From: Qipengyuania aquimaris
Lineage (GTDB): Bacteria > Pseudomonadota > Alphaproteobacteria > Sphingomonadales > Sphingomonadaceae
DNA: 64,000 nucleotides
Assembly: GCF_009827445.1 (NCBI RefSeq)
Contig: NZ_WTYI01000001.1
Span: 1,268,381 to 1,332,380 of the forward strand
Direction: 5' to 3'
The notes below the pieces were generated by a model that saw only the letters and a program-made list of their open reading frames with translations, searched no databases and was not told where the DNA came from. Below, piece after piece: positions 37,069 through 45,489 of the stretch (the stretch's first letter is position 1; the number at the start of each line of letters is the position of its first letter). Position numbers and translations under genes: made by a program.

Positions 37069-37130
37069 GATCGAAAGCCGTCGCCCGCGCTTTTACAGGC
37101 GCAGGCCTGACCCGCAAGTGAAGATCGCGC

Positions 37131-38198
37131 TTATCCGCGTCCGATGAGAGCCTGCGCCAGGCGGTCGGCGACCTGATCGGGCGATTCGCCGGTCTTGTCG
37201 CTTTCCTGCCAGATTTCCTCGAGCCGTCCGGGGATCAGCGCGATACGCTTGCGCACCTCGTTGATGTCGCACGGCGCTTCGTCCTGACGGCACAGATATT
37301 CGAGGGTCACGGAAATGATCCCGCCCGCATTGATGACATAGTCGGGCGCATAGAGGATGCCGCGCTTCGCCAGCATCGGGCCATGCTCCGGCCGTTTCAA
37401 CTGGTTGTTCGCGCCGCCCGCCACAACCTTGCAATCGAGTCGGCCGATGCCGTCGTCATCGAGAATCGCACCGAGCGCATTCGGGCTGAACACATCGCAA
37501 GGGACCGACATGATTGCGTCGCTCGCTACGCATTCGGCATCGAGCTCCGTCGCCAGCGCACGGCAGCGATCTTCGCTGATATCCGAAAGGGTGAGCTTCG
37601 CGCCTTCCTTGGCCAGCAGCCTCGCGACGCCGCCACCGACACTGCCGACACCCTGGAGGGCGACATGCACGCCGTCCATGCTGTCCTTGCCCAGCTTGTG
37701 CTTCACGGCAGCCTTGATGCCGAGGAAGATGCCGAGCGCGGTGAACGGGCCGGGGTCGCCGCCGGCAGCATCTTCGCCCTCGACCGGCAGTCCGGATACG
37801 TACTGCGTGCGCTGGGCTACCGCTGCCATGTCGGCTTCGGAGATACCAACGTCTTCGGCAGTCACATACTGGCCGCCTAGCGCGTCGACCGCGTCTGCGA
37901 AAGCAGCGAGCATTTCGGCGGTTTTGGTCTTGTCGCTATCCGCCAAAATAACTGCCTTGCCGCCGCCCATCGGCAAGCCGGCCATGGCGTTCTTGTAGCT
38001 CATCCCGCGAGACAGGCGCAGGGCATCGCGCATGGCCGCTTCCGGCTCTGCATAGTGCCAGAAGCGCGTGCCACCGGCGCCGGGGCCGAGATGCGTGGAA
38101 TGAAGCGCGATAATCGCAGTCAGGCCGCTCTTCCGGTCGCGAACGAGCTGCACGAGCTCGTGATCGTCAAAGTCCGTTTCGGTCCAGAAAGCCGTCAT
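37131..38198 (-). CDS. Leucine/valine/phenylalanine-type amino acid dehydrogenase
   Basis: NAD-dependent amino acid dehydrogenase of the Glu/Leu/Phe/Val family, short leucine-dehydrogenase type, 355 residues from the ATG at 38198 (AAGGGG upstream). Substrate-binding and catalytic lysines are in SRGMSYKNAMAGLPMGGGKAVI; the NAD-binding glycine motif is LQGVGSVGGGVA. It oxidatively deaminates a branched-chain or aromatic amino acid, or works in reverse. The open frame extends upstream to 38465, but that part runs through the tRNA-His gene and is not coding. Confidence 0.9.
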   Translation of the reverse strand: MTAFWTETDFDDHELVQLVRDRKSGLTAIIALHSTHLGPGAGGTRFWHYAEPEAAMRDALRLSRGMSYKNAMAGLPMGGGKAVILADSDKTKTAEMLAAFADAVDALGGQYVTAEDVGISEADMAAVAQRTQYVSGLPVEGEDAAGGDPGPFTALGIFLGIKAAVKHKLGKDSMDGVHVALQGVGSVGGGVARLLAKEGAKLTLSDISEDRCRALATELDAECVASDAIMSVPCDVFSPNALGAILDDDGIGRLDCKVVAGGANNQLKRPEHGPMLAKRGILYAPDYVINAGGIISVTLEYLCRQDEAPCDINEVRKRIALIPGRLEEIWQESDKTGESPDQVADRLAQALIGRG

Positions 38199-38247
38199 CG
38201 CTATGCCCCTTGCAAGGAGTTCAACATGCTGCGCGAAGGGGAGAAAA

Positions 38248-38325
38248 TGGGGCGATCGACGGGGTTCGAACCCGCGACCTCCGGTACCACAAACCGGCGC
38301 TCTAACCAACTGAGCTACGATCGCC
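38248..38325 (-). tRNA. tRNA-His (GTG) with encoded G-1
   Basis: The minus strand reads as a full cloverleaf: acceptor GCGATCG paired with CGATCGC, AGCTCAG D-arm, anticodon stem CCGGT/ACCGG around a TTGTGGT loop (anticodon GTG), T-arm GGGTTCGAACCCC, C73 and encoded CCA (38248-38250). A G is encoded at position -1 (38325) opposite C73, the canonical bacterial His identity pair. T-rich sequence follows. Confidence 0.95.
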
Positions 38326-38520
38326 ACACGCCCCCGGAACGCAGCCGGGTAGGCGGCACATAATCGCGGGCGAGCGGGCGTCAACCCGCCTTCCGCAACG
38401 GCGCGTGCCTGTTGCACAATGTGCGCCCGATGGGAAGGGAAAAAAGCGTGCGCAGGGTCTGGCACGCAACTATCTTACGACCCCTTGCAGCGGCTGCACC
38501 CGCGACTATCGTGCGAGCCG

Positions 38521-39156
38521 ATGATCGGACCGGGCGAATCTTCTGCCGAAACACTGTTGGCCCGGCCGGGCGTGCAGCGTGTCCCCTCGGACAGGCTGGA
38601 GCTGTTCCAACTAAAAAACTTCGTCAGCCCTTCCCTGTGCGAAACGCTGATCGAACTGATCGAGAAGGACCGCCGTCCTTCCACTCTCGCGGATGCGGGG
38701 GATGATCGATATTTCCGCACCAGCGAGACCTGCGACCTCGAGCCGGAAGAACCCGCAGTGCGCGAGATGGAGGCGCTGTTCAGCGCTCTGAACGGTATCG
38801 ATCCGACCCACGGCGAACCGCTGCAGGGCCAGCGCTATGATGTCGGCCAGGAGTTCAAACCGCATTGCGACTACTTCAATCGCGACGGACAGGACTGGGA
38901 CAAATATTGTTCCGTCGCAGGCCAGCGCACCTGGACCTTCATGGTCTACCTCAACGATGTCGAAGCCGGTGGCGCAACGCGGTTCAAGGCGATCAAGAAG
39001 AATATCCAACCCGAAACCGGCAAACTGGTGTGCTGGAACAACATTCGCCCTGACGGGTCGGAGAACCCGAATACGATCCATCACGGCATGAAAGTGCGCC
39101 GCGGCGTCAAATACGTCATAACGAAATGGTATCGCGAAAAGCCGTGGGGTTGGTAG
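38521..39156 (+). CDS. 2-oxoglutarate/Fe(II) oxygenase, prolyl 4-hydroxylase type
   Basis: A 211-residue P4Hc-type dioxygenase from the ATG at 38521. The Fe-binding HxD is in FKPHCDYF and the distal His in NTIHHGMKV; the 2-oxoglutarate Lys is the following VRRGVKYVITKWYRE. The double-stranded beta-helix core WTFMVYLNDVEAGGATRF is typical. Bacterial members hydroxylate prolines on proteins or peptides; the target here is unknown. A longer frame begins at 38419, but the extra N-terminus lacks family character. It lies beside the GFA gene, with one base between them. Confidence 0.88.
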   Translation: MIGPGESSAETLLARPGVQRVPSDRLELFQLKNFVSPSLCETLIELIEKDRRPSTLADAGDDRYFRTSETCDLEPEEPAVREMEALFSALNGIDPTHGEPLQGQRYDVGQEFKPHCDYFNRDGQDWDKYCSVAGQRTWTFMVYLNDVEAGGATRFKAIKKNIQPETGKLVCWNNIRPDGSENPNTIHHGMKVRRGVKYVITKWYREKPWGW

Positions 39157-39157
39157 G

Positions 39158-39580
39158 GTGATCGAAGGCGGAAAGATCCACGAAGGCGGCTGCCACTGCG
39201 GAACCGTGAGGTTTCGCTTCACCATGCCAGCAGAGCCGGTAATCAGGCGCTGCAATTGCACCATCTGCGCCATGAAGGGCGTGGTCATGGTCGACGTACC
39301 GATGGACGATTGCACCATCACCAGAGGAGAAGAGGCCCTCACCCTTTACACCTTCGGAAGTGGTCAGGCGCAGCACCGCTTCTGTTCCAAATGCGGCATT
39401 CATCCCTTCCACCAACTGCGATCGGAACCCGATCACTATGGATTGAACCTCGCCTGCATCGACGGCATGACGATCTACGACCTGCCTGAAATACCGGTCT
39501 TCGATGGACAGAACCACCCGGCCGATAGCGGCGATTACAACTATGTCGGTGTCATGCGTTTCGAACGCTACGAAGATTGA
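39158..39580 (+). CDS. GFA-family zinc-binding protein
   Basis: A 140-residue glutathione-dependent formaldehyde-activating-like protein. Zinc cysteines are in CHCG (residues 12-15), CNCTIC near 33-38 and CSKCGIHPFH near 76-85, the characteristic arrangement of the family. Most members have no proven activity. The start is GTG one base after the oxygenase stop, so the two are probably co-transcribed. Confidence 0.87.
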   Translation: MIEGGKIHEGGCHCGTVRFRFTMPAEPVIRRCNCTICAMKGVVMVDVPMDDCTITRGEEALTLYTFGSGQAQHRFCSKCGIHPFHQLRSEPDHYGLNLACIDGMTIYDLPEIPVFDGQNHPADSGDYNYVGVMRFERYED

Positions 39581-39645
39581 TCAGGATCAAATACGGGCGA
39601 CCCGGCGCTTGCTAACTCTCTTTTCAACAAAGGGAGAACCCACCG

Positions 39646-39963
39646 ATGAACGATTACAGCGCCCTGCAACAACAGCTTCAACAGCGCCTTGCCGATCTGC
39701 TCGAGCGCGCCGAGGTCATCGAGGATGACCTTCGCCACCCTCTCGACGCAGACTTCAGCGAACAGGCGGTGGACCTAGCCGACGACGAGGCTCTGGAAGG
39801 GGTCGACGATGTATTGCGCGCGGAAATCGTACAGGTGCGCGATGCACTGCTGAGGGTAGAAAACGGCACCTATGGCACTTGCGCCAGTTGCGGCAAGCCG
39901 ATCGCCGAAGCCCGTCTGCAAGCGCGCCCGATCGCCACGCGCTGCATCGAATGTGCTGCCTGA
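39646..39963 (+). CDS. DksA/TraR-family zinc-finger protein
   Basis: A 105-residue member of the DksA/TraR group: an acidic coiled coil (about residues 1-70) then a four-cysteine zinc finger CASCG..CIEC (about 81-103). Proteins of this group insert into the RNA polymerase secondary channel. This short form lacks the extended N-terminus of DksA, so its effect on transcription is uncertain. The strong ribosome-binding site AAAGGGAG precedes the ATG. It ends against a bidirectional terminator. Confidence 0.88.
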   Translation: MNDYSALQQQLQQRLADLLERAEVIEDDLRHPLDADFSEQAVDLADDEALEGVDDVLRAEIVQVRDALLRVENGTYGTCASCGKPIAEARLQARPIATRCIECAA

Positions 39964-39973
39964 CCGAAACGAA

Positions 39974-40001
39974 AAAGGGCGGCCCCGCAGGACCGCCCTT
40001 T
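39974..40001. terminator. Bidirectional terminator between the DksA-type gene and rpmE
   Basis: AAAGGGCGG pairs perfectly with CCGCCCTTT around a 10-base loop. It lies between two convergent stop codons (39963 on +, 40024 on -). A-rich sequence before it gives a T tract on the minus strand, so it should serve rpmE in particular. Confidence 0.8.
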
Positions 40002-40023
40002 GAATTCGGTAATGCCTGAAAGC

Positions 40024-40248
40024 TTACTTCTTGAGGCTGATGCCGCCGAAGCGCTTGTTGAAGGCTGCAACGCGGCCGCCTTCCTGAAGCTGCTGCTTGC
40101 CACCGGTCCATGCCGGGTGGCTCGTCGGGTCGATTTCCAGCGTCAGGGTTTCGCCTTCGCTGCCCCAGGTGGAGCGCGTCTGGAATTCGGTGCCATCGGT
40201 CATCTTGACCGTGATCATGTGGTAATCGGGGTGACCTTCGGCCTTCAT
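40024..40248 (-). CDS. rpmE: Ribosomal protein bL31
   Basis: Large-subunit ribosomal protein, 74 residues. The sequence begins [10 protein letters not shown] and contains [10 protein letters not shown] and FNKRFGG, all typical of bL31. It contains no cysteine, so it is the zinc-free type often made as the only or zinc-limited form. A GC-rich hairpin (about 40307-40328) lies upstream, between it and fabZ. ATG preceded by AGAAGGACG. Confidence 0.95.
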   Translation of the reverse strand: MKAEGHPDYHMITVKMTDGTEFQTRSTWGSEGETLTLEIDPTSHPAWTGGKQQLQEGGRVAAFNKRFGGISLKK

Positions 40249-40342
40249 GATAAACGTCCTTCTAGCTTCGGAGCGGTTCCGACCGGTCCAGCTGTGTTTG
40301 GAGAAGGCGCGCGGTTAGCGCCGCGCGCAGAGATTTGCAAGC

Positions 40343-40795
40343 CTATTCGGGTGCGTCGGCAATCATTGCGGTGAAGCTGACTTCGCAGGTGACCTTGCCT
40401 TCGACACTGGCTTTACCTGAAAATTTGCAGACGCGGGCGCGTTTCTGGACGAATTCGGCCTCGAGATCGAGCAAGACGCCAGGTGTCACAGGCGCGCGGA
40501 ACTTCGCATTCTCGATCGCCATGAAATATACCAGCTTACCCGAGCCTGCGAGCCCGAGGCTTTCAACAGCGAGTACGCCAGCCGCCTGGGCCAAGGCCTC
40601 GATCTGGAGAACGCCCGGCATGATCGGCGAGCCCGGAAAGTGTCCTTGGAAGAAATCTTCGTTGAAGCTGACCGCTTTCACCGCGTGAATACGCTCGTCG
40701 ATGACGAGTTCCTTCACCCGGTCGACAAGGAGCAGGGGATAGCGGTGCGGCAGGCGCTTCAGCACCTCGACGACGTCGAAACCGGTATCGCTCAT
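40343..40795 (-). CDS. fabZ: 3-hydroxyacyl-ACP dehydratase FabZ
   Basis: Dehydratase of fatty acid elongation, 150 residues, hot-dog fold. Catalytic His52 is in [14 protein letters not shown] and Glu67 in QIEALAQ. It is 22 bp downstream of skp on the same strand. In most Gram-negative bacteria lpxD stands between skp and fabZ, and lpxA/lpxB follow fabZ; here rpmE follows and no lpx gene is present. Confidence 0.96.
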   Translation of the reverse strand: MSDTGFDVVEVLKRLPHRYPLLLVDRVKELVIDERIHAVKAVSFNEDFFQGHFPGSPIMPGVLQIEALAQAAGVLAVESLGLAGSGKLVYFMAIENAKFRAPVTPGVLLDLEAEFVQKRARVCKFSGKASVEGKVTCEVSFTAMIADAPE

Positions 40796-40817
40796 TCCCC
40801 TGCTCCCCGTTCTTTTC

Positions 40818-41501
40818 TTAGCGGCCGGTTGCAGCCGGCTGCTGCGTCTGCTGCTGTGCGGCTGCCTGCTGCTGGCGGGCTGCGGCGACCATCAGGATCT
40901 GCTGGATCTGCTGGTAAATCGCGACCGACTGCTGCGCCGGCTGCCAGCCCTGCGGAGGGGTGATCTGGACCGACGGCACGCGCGTGTTGAGCGCTGCGAC
41001 GACCTTCTGGGTCACGTTCGCTGCCGGGGCGGAATACTGAACCGCATCGGGCGAAAGGATCAGCTGGAGGTTATCCTGCTGCACGACGGTCTGAAGCGCG
41101 GCGTTATACTGGAGCAGGATCTGTTCGATCGCATAGATGCGTGCACCGTCGATCTGGTTCGAAAGCTGTGCAGTTTCGTTCTCCAGGGTCTGGAGCTGCT
41201 GAGCCTGCGGAGCGCTCTGCGCAGCCTGCTGCTCAGCCTGGTCGAGCTGGCCGTCGCTGTTGGTGTCCAGCTGCTGCAGGAGCGTCTGCATCTGCTGCTG
41301 CTTCTGCTGGATTTGCGTAATCTGCGAGGCATAGGTCGTCGAGATCTGCTGGTAGGCAGTCGTGCGTGCGGTAGCCTGTGCAACGGCAGCGGGGACGCTG
41401 ACGATCCCGATGTTGCCGTTCACCTGCGCGGCAGCCGGAGTGGCCGCCATGGCAGCGGTTGCGAGGCTCGCAGCTGCGAGAGACTTGGTAATCAGTTTCA
41501 T
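40818..41501 (-). CDS. skp: OmpH/Skp-family periplasmic chaperone with an EF-hand-like loop
   Basis: A 227-residue Skp/OmpH-type chaperone for outer-membrane proteins, with a signal peptide (residues 1-25, cleavage after AAAQ), long coiled-coil helices rich in Gln, and a C-terminal Gln/Ala-rich tail. An unusual feature is the loop [12 protein letters not shown] at residues 79-90, which fills all key positions of a calcium-binding EF-hand loop (D1, N3, D5, G6, hydrophobic 8, E12). It starts exactly where bamA ends (TAATG), confirming its partnership with the assembly machinery. Confidence 0.85.
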   Translation of the reverse strand: MKLITKSLAAASLATAAMAATPAAAQVNGNIGIVSVPAAVAQATARTTAYQQISTTYASQITQIQQKQQQMQTLLQQLDTNSDGQLDQAEQQAAQSAPQAQQLQTLENETAQLSNQIDGARIYAIEQILLQYNAALQTVVQQDNLQLILSPDAVQYSAPAANVTQKVVAALNTRVPSVQITPPQGWQPAQQSVAIYQQIQQILMVAAARQQQAAAQQQTQQPAATGR

Positions 41502-44215
41502 TAGAATTGCGTTCCTACATTGAAGGAAATGGTCTTGGTATCGTCACCCTCTTGCTTCTTAATCGTCTGGGATAGATCGATCCTGAACGGGCCGAAGGGC
41601 GAGTTCCAGTTGATACCTATACCCGCGGTGATGCGCGGGCTGATGCTGTCGCCGAACAGGACTTCGCGATAGAAGCCATTCGGGTCCAGGACCGGGGTGT
41701 TGGCGTTTCCGTCGGCGTCCACGGCATCGAAGGTGCTGCCCGAAACGGGGTTGCCATCGGTGTCGAGCTGGGGATTGCCGTCGGCATCGTAAAGCGGGCC
41801 GAAGAAGACCGGATTACCGCCAGAGCGAGTCTGAAAGCTGTTCGGGAAGTCGTCGAGCTGCGGGCGGTCGATCGCGAAGAGCGAGCCGACATCAAGCCAG
41901 AGCGAGGGGCGGATACCCATTTCACGCGCACCCGATCCGAGCGGAATTTCCAGTTCTGCGCGTGCAAGGTAATAAGCCCTGCCGCCCAAGGCATCGTCGA
42001 ACGCACGGTTCTTCGTCTCACGGAACTGCTCGATCGTCTCCAGCACGCGAGCCGTATCCGGATCGCCATCGTCATCGAGATAGCGCAGGCGGACCACACG
42101 CGGGCCGACGCCGCGAATATCGAAACCGCGGAACTGGGGCTCACCCAGGAAGAAGCGGTCGGTCAGGCGGACATCGTCGAAACCCGGAGTCTGGTTATTG
42201 CTCAAGGCGCGAATCCAGCCACCTTCCGCATTCACCGAGAAGATCAGGCCGCTGCCAAGATTGAACCACTTGCCCATCTGCGAACGCATGCGCAGGTATT
42301 TGACGTTGCCGCCAAGGCCGGCAAATTCGCCAGTAACACTGATCGTCTCGCCTCGCGTCGGGCGGACCCGGCTATCGAGCGAGTTGTAGTTGAGCGTCGC
42401 GCCGAGGATCGAAACCGTACGCTCGCCGACAGCTTCACAGATGAAGCGCGACTGGAGGCATTCAGCGACACCATCGCCATCGGTGTCTTCGAAGAAGCCA
42501 TCGCCGATCGACACGTCTTCATACTGGAAGGTGTAGCTGCCGATCAGCGACATGTATTCCGACAGGGGAACACCGGCGCGCATGGTGAAACCTGTTTGCG
42601 CCTGCTTGTACCGATTGAAATCGGTCGCGAAGAAGTCGTTGTCGTATTCGCGGTGATAAATGTCCGCGCCCATCGAGATATTGCGGTCGAACACGTAAGG
42701 TTCGGAGAAGCTGATCTGGGCCGACTTCGAGAAGCGGGAGTAGTTGACGCTAAGGCCGACCGTCTGGCCACGACCGCGGAAGTTACGCTGGCGGATCGAG
42801 CCGGAAAGAATGAAGCTCTGGATGGACGAGAAACCGGCGGAAAGCTGGAGTTCGCCGGTCGGCTGTTCTTCGATGTTGGCTTCGAGCACGATACGGTCGG
42901 GCGCGCTGCCTTCGACCTGCGTGATCTCAAAGTTTTCCTGGAAGTAGCCGAGCGACTTGATGCGGGCTTCGGAGCGACGGATGGCGAGCGAGTTGAACGC
43001 GTCACCTTCCGCGACACGGAATTCGCGGCGCACCACCTTGTCCTGCGTAAGCGTGTTGCCGTTGACGTCGATGCGCTCGACATAGGTGCGGTCAGCTTCG
43101 CGAAGAACGAAGTTGACGTCCATCGTCAGGGTTTCGGGGTTCCTGGTGAACTGGGGCGCCACTTCGGCAAAGGCATAGCCGAAGGTACCGGCCAGCTCGG
43201 TCATTTGCTCGACCGTGTCTTCGACACGTTCCGCATCGTACCAGTCGCCGGTCTGCATAGGCAGGCGGGCGGTCATCGTTTCGCTGTCGAAATCGCGCAA
43301 TTCGCTTTCGACCTTGAGGTCGCCGAACTTGTAGCGCTCACCTTCTTCGACGACGAAGGTGATGATGAAATCTTCCTTGTCAGGCGTCAGCTCTGCGACT
43401 GCGGAAACGACGCGGAAATCGGCATAGCCCTGCGTCAGGTAGAAAGTACGCAGTTGCTGCTGGTCGAATGCAAGACGGTCGGGGTCGTAGCTCGTGTTCG
43501 AGCTGAAGAAGGTCCACAGGCGCGATTGCTTGGTGACCATCTCGCCGCGCAAATCGCTGTCCGAGAATGCCTCGTTGCCGATGATATTGATCTGGCGAAT
43601 CTTCGACTTGGGACCTTCTTCGATCTCGAAGACGATATCGACGCGGTTCTGGCTCAGCTGGACGAGCTGAGGCTCTACCGTTGCAGCAAAGCGGCCCTGA
43701 CGCTTGTAGAGCTCGATGATACGGGCAACGTCGGCGCGCACCTTCGAACGTGTAAAGATCTGGCGCGGCGCGAGGCGAATCTCGGGAATGATCTTGTCAT
43801 TCTTGATCCGCTCGTTCCCTTCCAGGATGATGCGGTTGATGACCGGGTTTTCCGTCACCGTGATCACGACATTGCCAGCGTTGTTCGTCACGCTGACATT
43901 CGAGAACAACTCTGTTGCGTATAGGTCCTTGAGAACCTGGTCGCCCACCGCCTGGGTATATTCCTGGCCAGGACGCAAGCGAATGTACGATAGAATCGTC
44001 TGCGGCTCGAGGCGCTGAGCACCGGCCACGGCGATCGAACGCACGACATCTTGCTGGATCACCGGCTCAACCGGCTGTGATGCCTCAGCCTCTTCAGCAT
44101 CCTGGGCCAAGGCAACTGCGGGCATGCCCGCCATAACGGAACCGGCCATCAGTCCGGCGACGAGCCGCGCGCCAAATGGTTTCGTCTCGCTCGCGGCGTT
44201 CGCAAAATCAGTCAT
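41501..44215 (-). CDS. bamA: Outer membrane protein assembly factor BamA
   Basis: Central component of the BAM complex, 904 residues from the ATG at 44215. It has a long N-terminal signal region (cleavage near AVALAQ), five POTRA domains (about residues 55-420) and a C-terminal 16-stranded barrel ending in NVGTQF. The FDIRGVGPR segment matches the conserved VRGF-like L6 region. Surface-loop candidates are rich in Asp-x-Asp-Gly motifs (FEDTDGDGV, LDDDGDPD, and a run of about 40 residues near 809-846), which looks like calcium binding. A TTG eight codons upstream is a less likely start. Confidence 0.96.
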   Translation of the reverse strand: MTDFANAASETKPFGARLVAGLMAGSVMAGMPAVALAQDAEEAEASQPVEPVIQQDVVRSIAVAGAQRLEPQTILSYIRLRPGQEYTQAVGDQVLKDLYATELFSNVSVTNNAGNVVITVTENPVINRIILEGNERIKNDKIIPEIRLAPRQIFTRSKVRADVARIIELYKRQGRFAATVEPQLVQLSQNRVDIVFEIEEGPKSKIRQINIIGNEAFSDSDLRGEMVTKQSRLWTFFSSNTSYDPDRLAFDQQQLRTFYLTQGYADFRVVSAVAELTPDKEDFIITFVVEEGERYKFGDLKVESELRDFDSETMTARLPMQTGDWYDAERVEDTVEQMTELAGTFGYAFAEVAPQFTRNPETLTMDVNFVLREADRTYVERIDVNGNTLTQDKVVRREFRVAEGDAFNSLAIRRSEARIKSLGYFQENFEITQVEGSAPDRIVLEANIEEQPTGELQLSAGFSSIQSFILSGSIRQRNFRGRGQTVGLSVNYSRFSKSAQISFSEPYVFDRNISMGADIYHREYDNDFFATDFNRYKQAQTGFTMRAGVPLSEYMSLIGSYTFQYEDVSIGDGFFEDTDGDGVAECLQSRFICEAVGERTVSILGATLNYNSLDSRVRPTRGETISVTGEFAGLGGNVKYLRMRSQMGKWFNLGSGLIFSVNAEGGWIRALSNNQTPGFDDVRLTDRFFLGEPQFRGFDIRGVGPRVVRLRYLDDDGDPDTARVLETIEQFRETKNRAFDDALGGRAYYLARAELEIPLGSGAREMGIRPSLWLDVGSLFAIDRPQLDDFPNSFQTRSGGNPVFFGPLYDADGNPQLDTDGNPVSGSTFDAVDADGNANTPVLDPNGFYREVLFGDSISPRITAGIGINWNSPFGPFRIDLSQTIKKQEGDDTKTISFNVGTQF

Positions 44216-44348
44216 CGACAAGGGAGTTCCCGTCCTCAAAAGTACAAAAGACGCCTTGCGAAGCGCCTGGAGGCCCCCTGCCCCATGCGCGCCGCGCGAT
44301 CAAGCCGTGTGACGCCGCAGACGCGCCTTCACCCGGCCCTTTCCCCGC

Positions 44349-45488
44349 CTAATTCCCGAAGAACGGGAGTTTGGCGATATCAATGAAGGTGACGAAAATC
44401 ATCAGCGCGAGCACAATTGCCACACCGGCCCGGTAGGCCACCTCCGTACTACGGGGGCCAAGCGGTTTCCGACGGATCGCTTCCGCCGCGTAAAACGCCA
44501 GGTGCCCACCGTCGAGAGCCGGGATTGGCAGTAGGTTGATGAATGCCAAGTTAAGCGAGATTAGCGCTGCCAGATTGAAAAATGCCAGCGCACCGAGGCT
44601 CAGCTGTTCACCGGCAAATTTCCCGATCGTAACCGGTCCACCCAGTTCCTTGACCGAGCGTTCTCCGACTACGATCTGCTTGATGCCAGTCACCATCATG
44701 TCGACCAGCTTGCCTGTCTGGACGAAGCTCAGACTGACTGCTTCGCCTGGCCCGACACCCTCGAACTGGCGCTCGGTAACGGCAGGCGGGATACCGATCT
44801 GTCCGATGGTCGAGACGTTTCCGAACCGGTCCTCCGCCTTGATCGTGCGCGGGACGACGTCGAAATTCCGCACATCACCGTCACGGATGACCTCGATGTC
44901 CAGCGTGCGCCCCGGATACATGATGATCGCTTCGCGCAAGTCGAAGAAGCTGGCGACCTCTTTGCCATCCACCCTCACGATACGATCGCCGATCTCCAGT
45001 CCGGCTGCCTCAGCAGCGGAGTCTTCGGCAAAGGCTGCGATCGTCGTTTCCATCGCCGGATCCGGCGAGACCGGTTTGCCGAAGATCATGAAAAAGCTCG
45101 TGAAAATCGCCAAGGTCACGATGATATTCATCGCCGGCCCGGCGAAGACGATCAGCGAACGCTTCCACAGGCTGGCGTGGTGGAAACTGCCCTCGCGCTC
45201 TTCGGCGGAAGCGTTAGCGATCGCTTCCTTGTCCGGCACGCTGGCAGGATTCATGTCGCCCTTGAACTGGACGTATCCGCCAAGCGGCAGCGCGCATAGT
45301 TTCCAGCGAGTGCCGCGCTTGTCGGTAAAGCCAGCAATTTCCTTGCCGAATCCCACGGCAAAGGCCTCTGCGTGGACGCCGAACCAGCGGCCCACGAGAT
45401 AGTGTCCGAGTTCGTGCAGCGTCACCAACGGCCCCAGCAGCAGCGGGAAGCCGATGATGTACATCCAGAAAGGTATCGAACCGTCCAA
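44349..45488 (-). CDS. rseP: Site-2 intramembrane protease RseP
   Basis: Zinc metalloprotease that cleaves membrane anti-sigma factors and signal-peptide remnants, 379 residues. The HExxH motif is HELGHY (His25, Glu26, His29) in the first membrane segment; the third zinc ligand is in NLLPIPALDGGHL near the C-terminus. One PDZ domain is seen (GLEIGDRIVRVDGKEV), where E. coli RseP has two. It lies one base from dxr and upstream of bamA in the usual order. Confidence 0.95.
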   Translation of the reverse strand: MDGSIPFWMYIIGFPLLLGPLVTLHELGHYLVGRWFGVHAEAFAVGFGKEIAGFTDKRGTRWKLCALPLGGYVQFKGDMNPASVPDKEAIANASAEEREGSFHHASLWKRSLIVFAGPAMNIIVTLAIFTSFFMIFGKPVSPDPAMETTIAAFAEDSAAEAAGLEIGDRIVRVDGKEVASFFDLREAIIMYPGRTLDIEVIRDGDVRNFDVVPRTIKAEDRFGNVSTIGQIGIPPAVTERQFEGVGPGEAVSLSFVQTGKLVDMMVTGIKQIVVGERSVKELGGPVTIGKFAGEQLSLGALAFFNLAALISLNLAFINLLPIPALDGGHLAFYAAEAIRRKPLGPRSTEVAYRAGVAIVLALMIFVTFIDIAKLPFFGN

Positions 45489-45489
45489 C

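Noticed and set aside
38199-38465. N-terminal extension of the amino acid dehydrogenase
   Set aside because: It reads through the tRNA-His gene; the family N-terminus and ribosome-binding site fit the ATG at 38198.
40307-40328. GC-rich hairpin between fabZ and rpmE as a terminator
   Set aside because: 8-bp stem but no T tract (CTTCTCC follows on the minus strand), so not reported as a terminator.
42596-43924. Long + strand frame opposite bamA
   Set aside because: Antisense shadow of the POTRA and barrel region, without family features.
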